From assembly GCF_001458255.1 (NCBI RefSeq), contig NZ_CYSB01000011.1, positions 1-49,810 of the forward strand: a stretch of DNA of 49,810 bases. Reading direction: 5' to 3'. Position 1 is the first letter of the stretch; every line of letters starts with the position of its first letter. Below, one piece after another: positions 32,321-41,731 of this stretch. The translations under genes were made by a program, and so were the position numbers. The DNA is from Thalassovita autumnalis. GTDB taxonomy: Bacteria > Pseudomonadota > Alphaproteobacteria > Rhodobacterales > Rhodobacteraceae. A model generated the notes under the pieces. The model saw nothing but the letters and a program-made list of their open reading frames with translations. It ran no database searches and had not been told where the DNA came from.

Positions 32321-33304
32321 TTAAGAGCTGGTTTCCGCCAGACGGCGGGTCAGGTTCAGGGCGGATTTGCCGGAGGCCTCACCGAGGTCGGCATCAAACA
32401 GCGGTCGGCCTTCGACCAGGAGTTTCGGGGCAGGGGTCATCGCCACCGGCACCACATCACCGGCCGCCACCTGGCTGACACGGCCCAGGGGCATTTGCGG
32501 CTCCGCCAAGACGGCGGTGATGTCCAGCGGCACCTGCAGAACAGCCTGTTCCAGCTTTTCGCGCCAGGTCAGGTCCTCTTCCATCAGGTCAGAATGCATC
32601 CGCGAACGCAGCTGCATGGCAATCGGCTTCAATGTCTGAAGCGGGTAAATCACATCAAAGTTCGCCGGATCGGTATCGGGCAGCTGCACCATGAAGGAGC
32701 AGTTGATCACCATGTCCTCGGCATCGGCGAATGAGGCAAAGCTCAGGTTTTCTTCGCGGTTCTGTAGTTCGAAATTGATCGGCATCAGATCGCGCCAGGA
32801 ATGCGCCAGGGCGGTGTTCAACCCGTCTGAGACCAGTTCGATCACGCGCTGTTCGGTGCCGGTGAATTCCGTCCGGGTGATCGGCTGCACCGCGATTTCA
32901 CCACCGTAGTAGCTGTTGGTCAGCATTGAGATGAAATCGGGCGGGATCACCAGCATCTGGCTACCGCGCAGCGCTTCAATGCGGCTGGTGGTCAATGAGA
33001 CGAAGTTTTCCACCTCATCGGTGTAATCGGCAAAGGTTTTGATTTCCGGCGGGAAAGAGGAGATCCGCGGCTGCAGACGCAACATCGGCAGAAACACCGA
33101 ACGTGCCAGACGGCAGAACCGTTCGTTGATCATCCGCAGACCGTAGTAGTCGCCCATAAGCGACAGGTTATTTTCACCAAACTTATACGGTTTGTAACTT
33201 ATCTCACCGTCTTTCAGCTCGTCGCCATCCCCGGCGTCGAGATCCATCAGGCCGCCGACAAGCTCGGCAAGTTCGTTACTGGATAGTTTGTGTGTACCGG
33301 CCAT
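32321..33304 (-). CDS. fliM: Flagellar motor switch protein FliM
   Basis: 327 aa. The N-terminal peptide LSSNELAELVGGL resembles the CheY-P-binding segment (LSQxEIDALL) of other FliMs but is divergent. The middle domain (SLMGDYYGLRMINERFCR, about 49-66) and the C-terminal SpoA domain (about 245-320) complete it. It receives the chemotaxis signal at the C-ring. It starts 9 bp after fliL. Confidence 0.93.
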   Translation of the reverse strand: MAGTHKLSSNELAELVGGLMDLDAGDGDELKDGEISYKPYKFGENNLSLMGDYYGLRMINERFCRLARSVFLPMLRLQPRISSFPPEIKTFADYTDEVENFVSLTTSRIEALRGSQMLVIPPDFISMLTNSYYGGEIAVQPITRTEFTGTEQRVIELVSDGLNTALAHSWRDLMPINFELQNREENLSFASFADAEDMVINCSFMVQLPDTDPANFDVIYPLQTLKPIAMQLRSRMHSDLMEEDLTWREKLEQAVLQVPLDITAVLAEPQMPLGRVSQVAAGDVVPVAMTPAPKLLVEGRPLFDADLGEASGKSALNLTRRLAETSS

Positions 33305-33313
33305 TCGCCTGCC

Positions 33314-33877
33314 TCACTGCATTACGAAGGTGGGGAAGAAAACGCTCTCGATGCCGCCGAAGCCTTCCAGCTTCTCCAGCCGGCGGTTCACCACTTTCAG
33401 CAGTTCATCCGCCAGACGATCGCGCCCCTCGGTGCCCTCAACATCGGTCTCGGTATAGGTGGACAGCACCGCCAGAATGTCCGAGCGTAGCGCCATCTCA
33501 TGGTTCTGCACGTTGTTCAGCACCGCCTCATCATATTGCGTGGACAGACCAATCCCCAACTGCAGGAACCGGCTGGATCCTTTCAGGTTGGTGGTCAGCG
33601 GTTCAGGGAACTCAAAATACTGGGTCACAAAGACCGGCTCATCCGGCATCTCTTTGGACACTTTCATTGGTCCATCTTCGCCCATATCGGCGGTTTGCAT
33701 GTTAGTTTCTTCAATGAGGCGCAGCACCTCATCGGCGGGGCTCATGCTGGATTCAGCGAAGTACTTGCCGCCAAAGAAACCACCAGCCGCCAGACCAGCG
33801 CCTGTGACCAAAAGCAGGACCATTTTAACTGCGCCGCCTTTCTTCTTGGCGGGGGCGTTTGCTGTTGCGTCTGCCAT
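33314..33877 (-). CDS. fliL: Flagellar basal-body associated protein FliL
   Basis: 187 aa. A short Lys-rich cytoplasmic start, one membrane helix (about 18-37, VKMVLLLVTGAGLAAGGFF) and a periplasmic domain ending in the usual IESVFFPTFVMQ. FliL rings surround stator units in the inner membrane. It follows fliK by 11 bp. Confidence 0.93.
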   Translation of the reverse strand: MADATANAPAKKKGGAVKMVLLLVTGAGLAAGGFFGGKYFAESSMSPADEVLRLIEETNMQTADMGEDGPMKVSKEMPDEPVFVTQYFEFPEPLTTNLKGSSRFLQLGIGLSTQYDEAVLNNVQNHEMALRSDILAVLSTYTETDVEGTEGRDRLADELLKVVNRRLEKLEGFGGIESVFFPTFVMQ

Positions 33878-33888
33878 TACCTTTTACC

Positions 33889-35982
33889 TCAGGCCAAAAT
33901 ATCAATGCCGTCGTCTTCGGCGGCGGGGTTCATTGTGCCAGCATCGCCACCCAGGATCTGGGCGGTGGCCGGTTGGTTCGTGTCAGAGGACTGTCCGTGA
34001 CCACCGGGATTGCCCCCGGCCTGACCACCCAAGCCCGCCTGTTCGCGGCCCTGCTGTCCGGATGATGCATTGTGCTGGGTCAGATCCAACCCGGCCTGTT
34101 TCATCAGATCAGCAAGTCTTGCTTGGTTGTCATTCAACAATCGTGCCGAAGAGTCATTGTCGGTCACAATTGTTACGGCAACGGCGTTATCGCGCATCTC
34201 CATCCGGATGGTCATCTTGCCAAGCCGTTCAGGTTGCAGGGCAATTTCGATGTCTCCCTGTGTCAGATCGCGTGCTTCCTTGACCATGGCGGTCAGTTGG
34301 GTCGGCCATTCGCGATCCGTCATCATCAGGCTGCGGGTCATCGGTGCGCCTTGGCTGGTGGCGGTCTGCGGCTGCGCGGCCTCAGCCTGTGCGGTGACGT
34401 TTGACTGCGCCAGGGCCTGTGTGGCCTGTGTCTGAGCTGAGGCTTCGGCCCCTGCCATCATCGCCTGTTGCGGGGCAACAGCGGCGGATTGCGCGGCGGT
34501 CTGTGCCGGGCTCATCTGAGCCACACCCGGTTTCATCTCTGCGGTCAGTTCTGCCTTCAGATCAGGCTGCACCTTGGTGGTGTCATAAGCCATTTTGCTG
34601 CCTGCATCAGGCGCGGTGCCTTGCGCTTGAGCGGCGTCATTTGCTGACGCCGTTTGGGGCGTTGCGCCTGGCAACGGGGCAGCCTGCTGTTGGGCCTGTC
34701 CCTGTCCCTGACCTTGGGTCTGCCCCTGACCCTGGGCCAGGGTTTGCGGCGCGGGTTGCGTGGAGGCGTCAGCCTGTGCTGGTGCCTGGGCTTGTGCCAG
34801 ACGTCCACGCAGGCCAAAGGCGTTGGCCTGGGTTGGCAGCTCCGCGACCTTCGTTGTCAATGTGTCCTCTGCCGTGCCCGTCTCCTGAGGTGTCGCGTCG
34901 GCTGCTGCGGCTGCACGTGCAATCACCGGCGCGGCCTTTTCAGAAGTCGTCTTGGCATTTTCAAGTGCAGGTGCAGCTACAGATTTGATCGCAGCAGCAG
35001 TTGAAGGGTCAATTTGCTTTGCCGCGCCCTTGCCCTGTTCTTGGCTCGTCGACAGGATCTCTGCCTTCAGCTTCGCCTCCATCTCAGCGACGGTGGGGGC
35101 TGCCTCGGGCCCATCCTGCGCCTGCGTCTTTGGCGCGTTGATCTGCGTCATCGAGTAGGGGGCCATCTGGGCCAATGTTGGTTTGCTCTCACCCGTTGGT
35201 GTGGCCTCTGGAGCTGTGGGCTGCTGCGTCTGAGGCAGCGGGGCAGTGGAGTTCAGCAGCTGCGCTTTCTGTGCCGTCCCGGCGGGGGTAGCGTCACCTG
35301 CGGTGTGTTGCTGGACACCCGGGGCGGTTGCCTGTTGTGCAGTCTCCGTTGCCTTGGTGACCTTGTCCGTCGTGGCGGTCACAACCTGCGTTGCATCGGC
35401 GTCAGCGGTGGCCTGTTGACCGTCCCCTGTCGTCAGCATCTCAGCATTGCGCATCAGCGTTGCTGCGGCGCCTTCGGTGGAGGTGCCTGCCTCAGCCGGT
35501 TTCACAGTGGGCGCGCGCAGCGACTGGCGTTCCTTCATCTGCTGAGCGGTGGCAAGGCTGGCGGCCGGGGTGGTGACCTCCTCGGCCTGAAGCGCTGCCA
35601 GCAGATCAGGATCTTCATCCCCTTCGGCAAAGTCAGACAGGGCCACGGGACCAGATTTCGTGGCAATCACGCTTGAGATATTGCCCGCCGCCGCGCCGGT
35701 GGTTGCGGCAAGGGCGGCCAGGGCTTCGGGGCTCAGCTCAGCCGCTTCGCCACCTTCGCCGACCAGAGTGTCCGGCGACACAGGCGGCAGGCCCACCGGG
35801 GTGGGGCCAGACGCAGCACCGGCTGCGGTGCCTGTTGCAGGCTGGGTTTGCATCAAGGCAGCGAAATCCATGGGCGCCGCAGCGCCAGGCAGGACGGGTT
35901 GCGCGATTTGCTGGCCATTCATGGTGCCCGAACCGCTGCCGGGTGCGAGGGTCAAGATGGCAGGCACAACGTTGTTTTGCAT
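33889..35982 (-). CDS. fliK: Flagellar hook-length control protein FliK
   Basis: 697 aa. The long first part is Ala/Gln/Thr/Pro-rich and of low complexity, including a Gly-Gln repeat (QGQGQTQGQGQGQAQQQ) around 435. The C-terminal hook-length domain (about 570-660) includes DIEIALQPERLGKMTIRME and VTIVTDNDSSARLLNDN. FliK measures hook length as it is exported and signals FlhB. The variable length and composition of the first part is normal for FliK. It lies between fliJ and fliL. Confidence 0.9.
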   Translation of the reverse strand: MQNNVVPAILTLAPGSGSGTMNGQQIAQPVLPGAAAPMDFAALMQTQPATGTAAGAASGPTPVGLPPVSPDTLVGEGGEAAELSPEALAALAATTGAAAGNISSVIATKSGPVALSDFAEGDEDPDLLAALQAEEVTTPAASLATAQQMKERQSLRAPTVKPAEAGTSTEGAAATLMRNAEMLTTGDGQQATADADATQVVTATTDKVTKATETAQQATAPGVQQHTAGDATPAGTAQKAQLLNSTAPLPQTQQPTAPEATPTGESKPTLAQMAPYSMTQINAPKTQAQDGPEAAPTVAEMEAKLKAEILSTSQEQGKGAAKQIDPSTAAAIKSVAAPALENAKTTSEKAAPVIARAAAAADATPQETGTAEDTLTTKVAELPTQANAFGLRGRLAQAQAPAQADASTQPAPQTLAQGQGQTQGQGQGQAQQQAAPLPGATPQTASANDAAQAQGTAPDAGSKMAYDTTKVQPDLKAELTAEMKPGVAQMSPAQTAAQSAAVAPQQAMMAGAEASAQTQATQALAQSNVTAQAEAAQPQTATSQGAPMTRSLMMTDREWPTQLTAMVKEARDLTQGDIEIALQPERLGKMTIRMEMRDNAVAVTIVTDNDSSARLLNDNQARLADLMKQAGLDLTQHNASSGQQGREQAGLGGQAGGNPGGHGQSSDTNQPATAQILGGDAGTMNPAAEDDGIDILA

Positions 35983-36049
35983 GTTTTTTTCCGGTCCTTG
36001 GAACTGGTTTTGCCACGATTAATGCAGCATCCGTGCCAAGGTGGGGCGC

Positions 36050-36421
36050 TCATTCAGAATTTTGTTGAGCGTCCATGACCTTGGCTTTTTCACTCAGCAT
36101 TTCAAGCTTGTGACCGCTTTGCGCCAGTTCGGTTTGGGCCTTTTTCAAGCGGCGTTCGGATTGCGCTTTCTGGATCGACAGGGTGCTGCGAAACCCCTCC
36201 AGCTGCTGGCCCAGACGCAGCGTATTGGCCAGTTGTGCCGAGTTCTGCGCACCTTTCAGCTGGCCGCCATGTTCATGCAGCATCCGCTTGATGGATCCGG
36301 CCTGTGCGGTGATGTTGTTCATCTCATCCTGAGCGCGGCGCAGTTTCTTTGCCAGATCGGCCTGTTTGATCGTTTCGGCTTTGGCCATCAGCTTCAGATG
36401 GTTTCCGTTCGGCTTATTCAT
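36050..36421 (-). CDS. fliJ: FliJ-like coiled-coil protein
   Basis: 123 aa, nearly all charged helix with heptad-like spacing (LAKKLRRAQDEMNNITAQAG and LSIQKAQSERRLKKAQTEL). FliJ sequences are weakly conserved, so the call rests on coiled-coil character, size and position. Its ATG overlaps the fliI stop by 4 bp. FliJ links the FliI ATPase ring to the export gate. Confidence 0.75.
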   Translation of the reverse strand: MNKPNGNHLKLMAKAETIKQADLAKKLRRAQDEMNNITAQAGSIKRMLHEHGGQLKGAQNSAQLANTLRLGQQLEGFRSTLSIQKAQSERRLKKAQTELAQSGHKLEMLSEKAKVMDAQQNSE

Positions 36422-37767
36422 GAGGTCATCCCAATCAGCTCAAGCAGCTGTTTCTGGCTTTCTTCGAAGGTGACCTTTTCGTGTTTCATCTGGCAGATGA
36501 AACCTTCGATCTGCGGCCAGTTCTTGATCGCCGCGTCCAGATCCTTGTCCTGACCGGCGCTATAGCCGCCCATCAGCATCAGGTCGCGGTTTTCGTTATA
36601 AAGCGAAATCAGACGGCGCAGCCGCTGGCTGGCGGTCACATGTTCGGGCGGCACGATGTCATTCATCACCCGGCTGACCGAGGCGGGCAGATCAATCGCA
36701 GGGTAGATGCCGCGCTGCGCCTGGGCGCGGCTGAGCACCATGTGGCCATCAAGGATCGCCCGGGCCGAGTCTACAACCGGGTCATTGGTGGTGTCATCAC
36801 CATCTGCCAGCACGGTGTAAAGCGCGGTGATCGTCCCCTGACCGGGCAGGCCGGGACCGCAGCGTTCAATCAGCGACGGGATCATTGAGATCACCGAAGG
36901 CGTGTAGCCTTTGGCGGTGGGCTGTTCACCAAGCGCCAGCCCGGCCTCACGTTTGGCATGGGCGACACGGGTCAGACTGTCCATGATCAGCAGCACATCC
37001 TTGCCCTGATCGCGGAAGTATTCGGCAATGGCGGTGGTGCGGTTGGCCGCGCGCAGGCGCAAGAGCGGTGAACGGTCGGCTGGCACCGCGACAACGCAAA
37101 CCCTTGCGGCCGCCTCGGGTGTCATCACGCGGCTGACAAAATCACCGACCTCACGGGCACGTTCGCCGATGAGGCCAACGATGATCACATCTGCCGTGGT
37201 GTTGTGGGTCATCATTTCGATCAGCACGGATTTTCCGACGCCCGATCCCGCCATGATGCCAACACGCTGACCACGACCAATGGTCATCGAGGAATTGAGG
37301 ATCCGCACGCCGACGTCCAGCACTTCCTTGACCGGGCCACGGGCCAGCGGGTTCAGCGGTTTGCCCGCCAAGGGCCAGAGGTCAGAGGGTTTCGGGGCAG
37401 GGCGGCCATCCAATGGCGCACCGCTGGCATCAATCACACGGCCCAGCAGCTCAGGACCCACCTCGCACATGCGGCCGGCACGGCGCAGGACAACCGGATC
37501 GCCCAGCGTGATCTGCGCGCCAGCGGTGTCCAGAAACAACAGGTTCTTGCCGTCGGAAAAGCCCACCACCTCACCCTCAACCGGGGCGGCACCGGGGCCG
37601 GCGTGACGCGGGTAAATCAGGCAGAGGTCACCGGGGGAGGCCGGAAAGCCGGAACATTCCACAACCAGCCCGTCATAGCGCACCACCTGGCCGCTGATCT
37701 GCGGCGCGGTGCGTTCGGGCAGGGTGGCCAGATCATGTCTCAGCCGCTCAAGGATGGTGGCGCTCAT
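36418..37767 (-). CDS. fliI: Flagellar export ATPase FliI
   Basis: 449 aa, F1-ATPase beta-like. Walker A lies in GIMAGSGVGKSVLIE (about 170-184) and Walker B in DVLLIMDSLTRVAHAKRE. The T3SS-ATPase signature region EQPTAKGYTPSVISMIPSL follows. It energises substrate unloading in the flagellar export apparatus. It overlaps fliH by 4 bp and fliJ by 4 bp. Confidence 0.97.
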   Translation of the reverse strand: MSATILERLRHDLATLPERTAPQISGQVVRYDGLVVECSGFPASPGDLCLIYPRHAGPGAAPVEGEVVGFSDGKNLLFLDTAGAQITLGDPVVLRRAGRMCEVGPELLGRVIDASGAPLDGRPAPKPSDLWPLAGKPLNPLARGPVKEVLDVGVRILNSSMTIGRGQRVGIMAGSGVGKSVLIEMMTHNTTADVIIVGLIGERAREVGDFVSRVMTPEAAARVCVVAVPADRSPLLRLRAANRTTAIAEYFRDQGKDVLLIMDSLTRVAHAKREAGLALGEQPTAKGYTPSVISMIPSLIERCGPGLPGQGTITALYTVLADGDDTTNDPVVDSARAILDGHMVLSRAQAQRGIYPAIDLPASVSRVMNDIVPPEHVTASQRLRRLISLYNENRDLMLMGGYSAGQDKDLDAAIKNWPQIEGFICQMKHEKVTFEESQKQLLELIGMTS

Positions 37768-38543
37768 TGGCCGGCATCCGCGATCTGAATTTCGGTGTCA
37801 TCCCAATCTGCGGGCAGGCCGCCATCGTCAAACTCTGGCAGGGCGCTTTGAACCCGGTTGGGGCCGGAACGGATATCCACTGCGCCGCGCGGCAGCGCCT
37901 CATCCTGTTGCAGGACACAGCCATCAATGATGTCAGAGCCGGCAAGCGAAGGTTCAATCACCGCCATATCTTCGGGGTTCAGATGGATCTGGGTGCAATC
38001 CACCGTCTTGCCCACCCGTTCCACCAGTTCCTCAACCTTCTGGGCAAAGGCGGCGGGCAGGGCATCAATCTGCTGACCGGCGAGGTCACTGGCAAGCGTC
38101 AGCAGCGTCTGTTCCATCGCCTGACGCAGGGCAGTGTGGTGATCGGCAGCGTGATCGGTGAGGGATCGCGCCAGATCGCTGAACAGGCGCGTGGCCTCTT
38201 CCAGATGGGCCTGGGCTTCGGGGGCAGGGGCGGGGTCAGGTTCGGGCGCTTCGGCGAGGCCTTTCTGATAGCCTTCGGCGAAACCTTCGGTGTAGCCGGT
38301 CTTATGGGCCGCAGCCTGCAGTGCCTCAAGCTCGGCATTGGGCTCGGGCTCTGGCGGGGCAACCTCTTCGGTCTGCACCGGGGTGCCAAGGCCGTTTTCC
38401 TCCAGCGCGGCATCGGCGGGCTGATCCTCGGGGATCTGCTCAAAGGCGCGGGGGCGGAAATTGCCGTCACGGTTTTTGCGCAGGATTGAGTTGATGGACT
38501 CAATATCAAGCGCCTGAACGGACATGTCTTTGTGGAAGCCCAT
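37764..38543 (-). CDS. fliH: FliH-type flagellar export stator protein
   Basis: 259 aa, acidic. Between about 85 and 100 it has glycines spaced every four residues (TGYTEGFAEGYQKG), the GxxxG repeat known from FliH proteins. A helical part and a C-terminal domain (about 140-250) with ETLLTLASDLAGQQI-like spacing follow. FliH holds FliI at the C-ring. The start has AAGGAGG 7 nt upstream. The sequence is divergent, so position between fliG and fliI is part of the evidence. Confidence 0.85.
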   Translation of the reverse strand: MGFHKDMSVQALDIESINSILRKNRDGNFRPRAFEQIPEDQPADAALEENGLGTPVQTEEVAPPEPEPNAELEALQAAAHKTGYTEGFAEGYQKGLAEAPEPDPAPAPEAQAHLEEATRLFSDLARSLTDHAADHHTALRQAMEQTLLTLASDLAGQQIDALPAAFAQKVEELVERVGKTVDCTQIHLNPEDMAVIEPSLAGSDIIDGCVLQQDEALPRGAVDIRSGPNRVQSALPEFDDGGLPADWDDTEIQIADAGQ

Positions 38544-38570
38544 ATCGGATCCTCCTTATAAACCAGAACC

Positions 38571-39587
38571 TTAAACCATAACCTCGCCGCCACGACCGGC
38601 GAGGGTGATGGTGCCCTCGTCAGACAGACGCCGTGCTACAGCAATAACCTCTTTCTGCGCATTTTGCACCTCGGTCAGACGGACGGGGCCAAGGGCCTCC
38701 ATCTCGTCCGCGATGGCGGCAGCCGCCCGGGTGGACATACAGCCCAGAAGCTTGTCGCGCAGGATTTCGTCGGCGCCACGCAGGGCCAGAATAAGGGTGC
38801 GGTTTTCCACTTCGCGCAGCAGGGTCTGAATGGCGCGATCGTCCGACTTGATGAGGTTGTCGAAGACGAACATGTTGTCCTGCAGGGCGGTGACCAGCGT
38901 TTTGTCGTGTTTCTGAACATCCTTCAGGATGCGCTGCTCCATATCCTGTTTGGTGAAGTTCATGATGCGGGCCGCGGCCTTCACGCCGCCCATCTGGCTG
39001 GCGCGCAGGGTGGTGTTGGCCTGGAACTTCTTCTGGATCACCTGTTCCAGATCCTTCAGCGCTTCGGGCTGAACGTTGGCCAGGTTGGAAATCCGGTGAA
39101 TGATGTCGGACTGCACCTCTTCGGGCATCAGCTTCAGCACCTCGGCACCCACACCTGGGTCCAATGAGGCGATGACCAGCGCGATGATCTGGGGATGTTC
39201 GTCGACAATCAGTTCCGAAACTGCATGGGCGTCCATCCACTCCAGGATCTCAATCGGGCGCTCGGACGAGGTGCGCGGGATCCGGCTGAGGACCGAATGC
39301 GCCTTGTCGTTGCCAAGGGCCTTGGTCAGCACGTCTTTGATATAGGTGTTCACGCCGACGCCCAGACCGGTCTGTTCGCGCAGGTCATGCAGGAATTCAT
39401 TCAGCACCGCATCCACGGTCGAGTGTTCCACATTGCGCACCATATACATCGCGGTGCCCAGCTGCTGCACTTCGGCCGGACTGAGGTAGCCAAGGATATT
39501 GGCTGCTGCCTCTTCGCCAAAGAGCATCATCAAAACGGCTGCTTTTTGGGTGCCGCCAAGGTCATCGATGGTCATGGTTCTAGGCAT
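38571..39587 (-). CDS. fliG: Flagellar motor switch protein FliG
   Basis: 338 aa with N-, middle and C-terminal domains. TQKAAVLMMLFGEEAAANIL lies near the start, the EHPQ motif reads DEHPQIIALVIASLDP near 123, and LALRGADEILRDKLLGCM marks the charged torque helix of the C domain. It couples stator force to the rotor. A second Met lies 4 codons in; neither has a strong ribosome site. It follows fliF by 6 bp. Confidence 0.96.
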   Translation of the reverse strand: MPRTMTIDDLGGTQKAAVLMMLFGEEAAANILGYLSPAEVQQLGTAMYMVRNVEHSTVDAVLNEFLHDLREQTGLGVGVNTYIKDVLTKALGNDKAHSVLSRIPRTSSERPIEILEWMDAHAVSELIVDEHPQIIALVIASLDPGVGAEVLKLMPEEVQSDIIHRISNLANVQPEALKDLEQVIQKKFQANTTLRASQMGGVKAAARIMNFTKQDMEQRILKDVQKHDKTLVTALQDNMFVFDNLIKSDDRAIQTLLREVENRTLILALRGADEILRDKLLGCMSTRAAAAIADEMEALGPVRLTEVQNAQKEVIAVARRLSDEGTITLAGRGGEVMV

Positions 39588-39593
39588 AGTAGA

Positions 39594-41321
39594 TCACTTC
39601 AGCTGAGAGTTGTCGTCTTCGATCATCGACTTGAACGCAGTGGCGATACGGTCGCCGTCGCTGTGGGTCAGGTCGCGGATCAGGGCGAGTTTTTCTTCGT
39701 AGGACACATGGGACCACGGGTTGCCTGCGGGCTCAAACCCATCCAGGCGGGCGCGGACCTCGGCCAGGGTTTCACCGGGGCCAACTTCGATTGCGTCACC
39801 CATCTGGCCCGGTGCGCCGCCAATCGGGGCCCCCATGCCCATCGGGGCGGCGGGCGCTGCGGGCGAGAACAGCAGGCGGTCAACGATTGGCTTCACCAGA
39901 CCCAGCACCACGATGGCCAAGACGGCGATCTGCGCGGCGTATCGGGCGGTGTTCATCACCCAGCCTTCTTTGTACCAGGGGTTGGCCACTTCGGCGAAAG
40001 TGTCAATGAACGGCTGGGCCGACAGGGTCACAGTGTCACCGCGACCGTTCTGAAACCCGATGGCCGAGCGAACCAGCGCTTCGGCGTCGCGCATCACGCT
40101 GTCGGGCAGGGCGCCCGGCACCAGGGAGCCATCTTCGGCCATGGTGCCCGCGGGGGTGCGCAGCAACACAGCGGCGTGGATCCGTACGATCTGGGCGCTG
40201 GCCGGTTGCGTGGTTTCCACCCGGCGGCTGACCTCATAGTTGCGGGTCGCGTTGGTGGTGGTGTTGTTGTTCACCGCATTGGTGTTGCGCACGGTCACAC
40301 CGGGGCCTTCTTCGACCAGCTGGGTTTCCTGCGGCGGCGTGTTGGAGACGGCACCGGGGATGCCTTTGGCCTGCTGCTGGCTGTTCTGCTGGATCATTTC
40401 CTGTTCCGAGCGGATGACCGAGCCATTGGGCATATATTCTTCGGCGGTGATTTCCGAGCGTGTGAAGTCCATGTCCACCGTCACCTCAGCGGCGACATTG
40501 CCGGCGCCGACGATGGGTGACAGAAGCGCCTCAATCCGTTGACGGTAGAGGTTTTCCATCTGTTTGCGGTGGCCCAGCTGTTGGGTCGACAGCTCGCTCA
40601 TCGGGTCGCCGCCTTCGCGGGACAGCAGGCGGCCGGTTTGATCGACCACCGAAACATTGGCGCGGGTCATGCCCGGCACCGAGGTGGAGACCAGCGAAAC
40701 GATGGCGCTGACCTGACCTTCATCCAGTGCGCGACCCGGCGCAACCTGGACAAAGACCGAGGCGCGTGGCGGTTTGGTATCGCGGATAAAGGCGGTTTGT
40801 TCGGGCAGGGCCAGATGCACCCGCGCCGAGGTCACGTTGGAAAACTCGGTGATCGAACGCGCCAGGTCCAGCTCATTCATGCGGCGCAGACGCGCAGCCT
40901 CGACCGAGCGGGAAGCGCCCATTGGCATGTCGCTGAGGGTGCTCATACCGTCCGGGGTGCCGGCCGGCAGGCCTTCGGTTGCCAGAAGCATCCGCGCCTT
41001 GTGATAATCGGTTTCGGTGACGCGCAGAGTGCCTGTTCCCTGGTCGATCACCGCATCGATCCCGTTGGAGGTCAGAACCTCCACGGCGCGGGCCTTGTCG
41101 GCCTCTGGCAGATCCGAATAAAGGCTGAGACGTTTCGGCTGGGCCAGCATCATATAGACCATCAGACCCATCACCGCGACCACGACCAGAATGATCGCAG
41201 GCAGGGCACGTCGCACCGCAGGTTGGCTGATCATCTGTTGCGCTTGCGCCAGATAAGCCTTGCCCTGCTGGGCGGGCGTTGCACCTTCGGTGGGGGCGAC
41301 TGGGTTGGTCGTGCTGTCCAT
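39594..41321 (-). CDS. fliF: Flagellar MS-ring protein FliF
   Basis: 575 aa, the usual size. The first membrane helix is about 42-60 (ALPAIILVVVAVMGLMVYM), and the large ring-building part includes TRVHLALPEQTAF-like and EVTVDMDFTRSE stretches. A second helix lies about 455-475 (YAAQIAVLAIVVLGLVKPI) and is followed by a cytoplasmic FliG-binding tail (about 530-575). It starts the basal body. It lies 35 bp after fliE. Confidence 0.96.
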   Translation of the reverse strand: MDSTTNPVAPTEGATPAQQGKAYLAQAQQMISQPAVRRALPAIILVVVAVMGLMVYMMLAQPKRLSLYSDLPEADKARAVEVLTSNGIDAVIDQGTGTLRVTETDYHKARMLLATEGLPAGTPDGMSTLSDMPMGASRSVEAARLRRMNELDLARSITEFSNVTSARVHLALPEQTAFIRDTKPPRASVFVQVAPGRALDEGQVSAIVSLVSTSVPGMTRANVSVVDQTGRLLSREGGDPMSELSTQQLGHRKQMENLYRQRIEALLSPIVGAGNVAAEVTVDMDFTRSEITAEEYMPNGSVIRSEQEMIQQNSQQQAKGIPGAVSNTPPQETQLVEEGPGVTVRNTNAVNNNTTTNATRNYEVSRRVETTQPASAQIVRIHAAVLLRTPAGTMAEDGSLVPGALPDSVMRDAEALVRSAIGFQNGRGDTVTLSAQPFIDTFAEVANPWYKEGWVMNTARYAAQIAVLAIVVLGLVKPIVDRLLFSPAAPAAPMGMGAPIGGAPGQMGDAIEVGPGETLAEVRARLDGFEPAGNPWSHVSYEEKLALIRDLTHSDGDRIATAFKSMIEDDNSQLK

Positions 41322-41356
41322 CGAAACTCTCGTCTAGTTTGCCGTTAGGCGCCGGA

Positions 41357-41704
41357 TCAAACCGGCATGTTCATAATATCGCGGTAGGCGGAAAGAGCCT
41401 TGTTGCGCACCTGCATGGTGAACTGGAAGCCCAGCGAAGACACCTGCTGATCCACCATCACCGAAGCCAGATTGTCGGTCGCGCCGGTCTCATAGGCGAA
41501 GGCCGATTTATTGGCTGTGGCCTGAGCTTCATTGACCTTGTTCAATGCATCACCGAGACGTTCGGCAAAGTTTGGGGTCTCTGGCTCGGTTGGGTTGGGC
41601 AACCCGGCCGGCAGGGCAGTTTGCGTGCTGTTCTGGAGCTGCGACGCGGCGCGGGCGTTCAGGGCCGCTAACGTCGAATTTCCCGAAAGGCTCGAAATAG
41701 TCAT
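41357..41704 (-). CDS. fliE: Flagellar hook-basal body protein FliE
   Basis: 115 aa, normal length. The C-terminal half has the family pattern (VMVDQQVSSLGFQFTMQVRN followed by KALSAYRDIMNMPV). FliE links the MS ring to the rod. It starts 27 bp after the regulator gene, so the two share one transcript. Confidence 0.95.
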   Translation of the reverse strand: MTISSLSGNSTLAALNARAASQLQNSTQTALPAGLPNPTEPETPNFAERLGDALNKVNEAQATANKSAFAYETGATDNLASVMVDQQVSSLGFQFTMQVRNKALSAYRDIMNMPV

Positions 41705-41731
41705 GGCTTACCTCAAGTTTGCCCTCTTGTT

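Noticed and set aside
39195-40520. 441-codon plus-strand frame opposite fliG/fliF
   Set aside because: It spans the antisense of two certain genes and their junction, with His/Gly-rich meaningless sequence.
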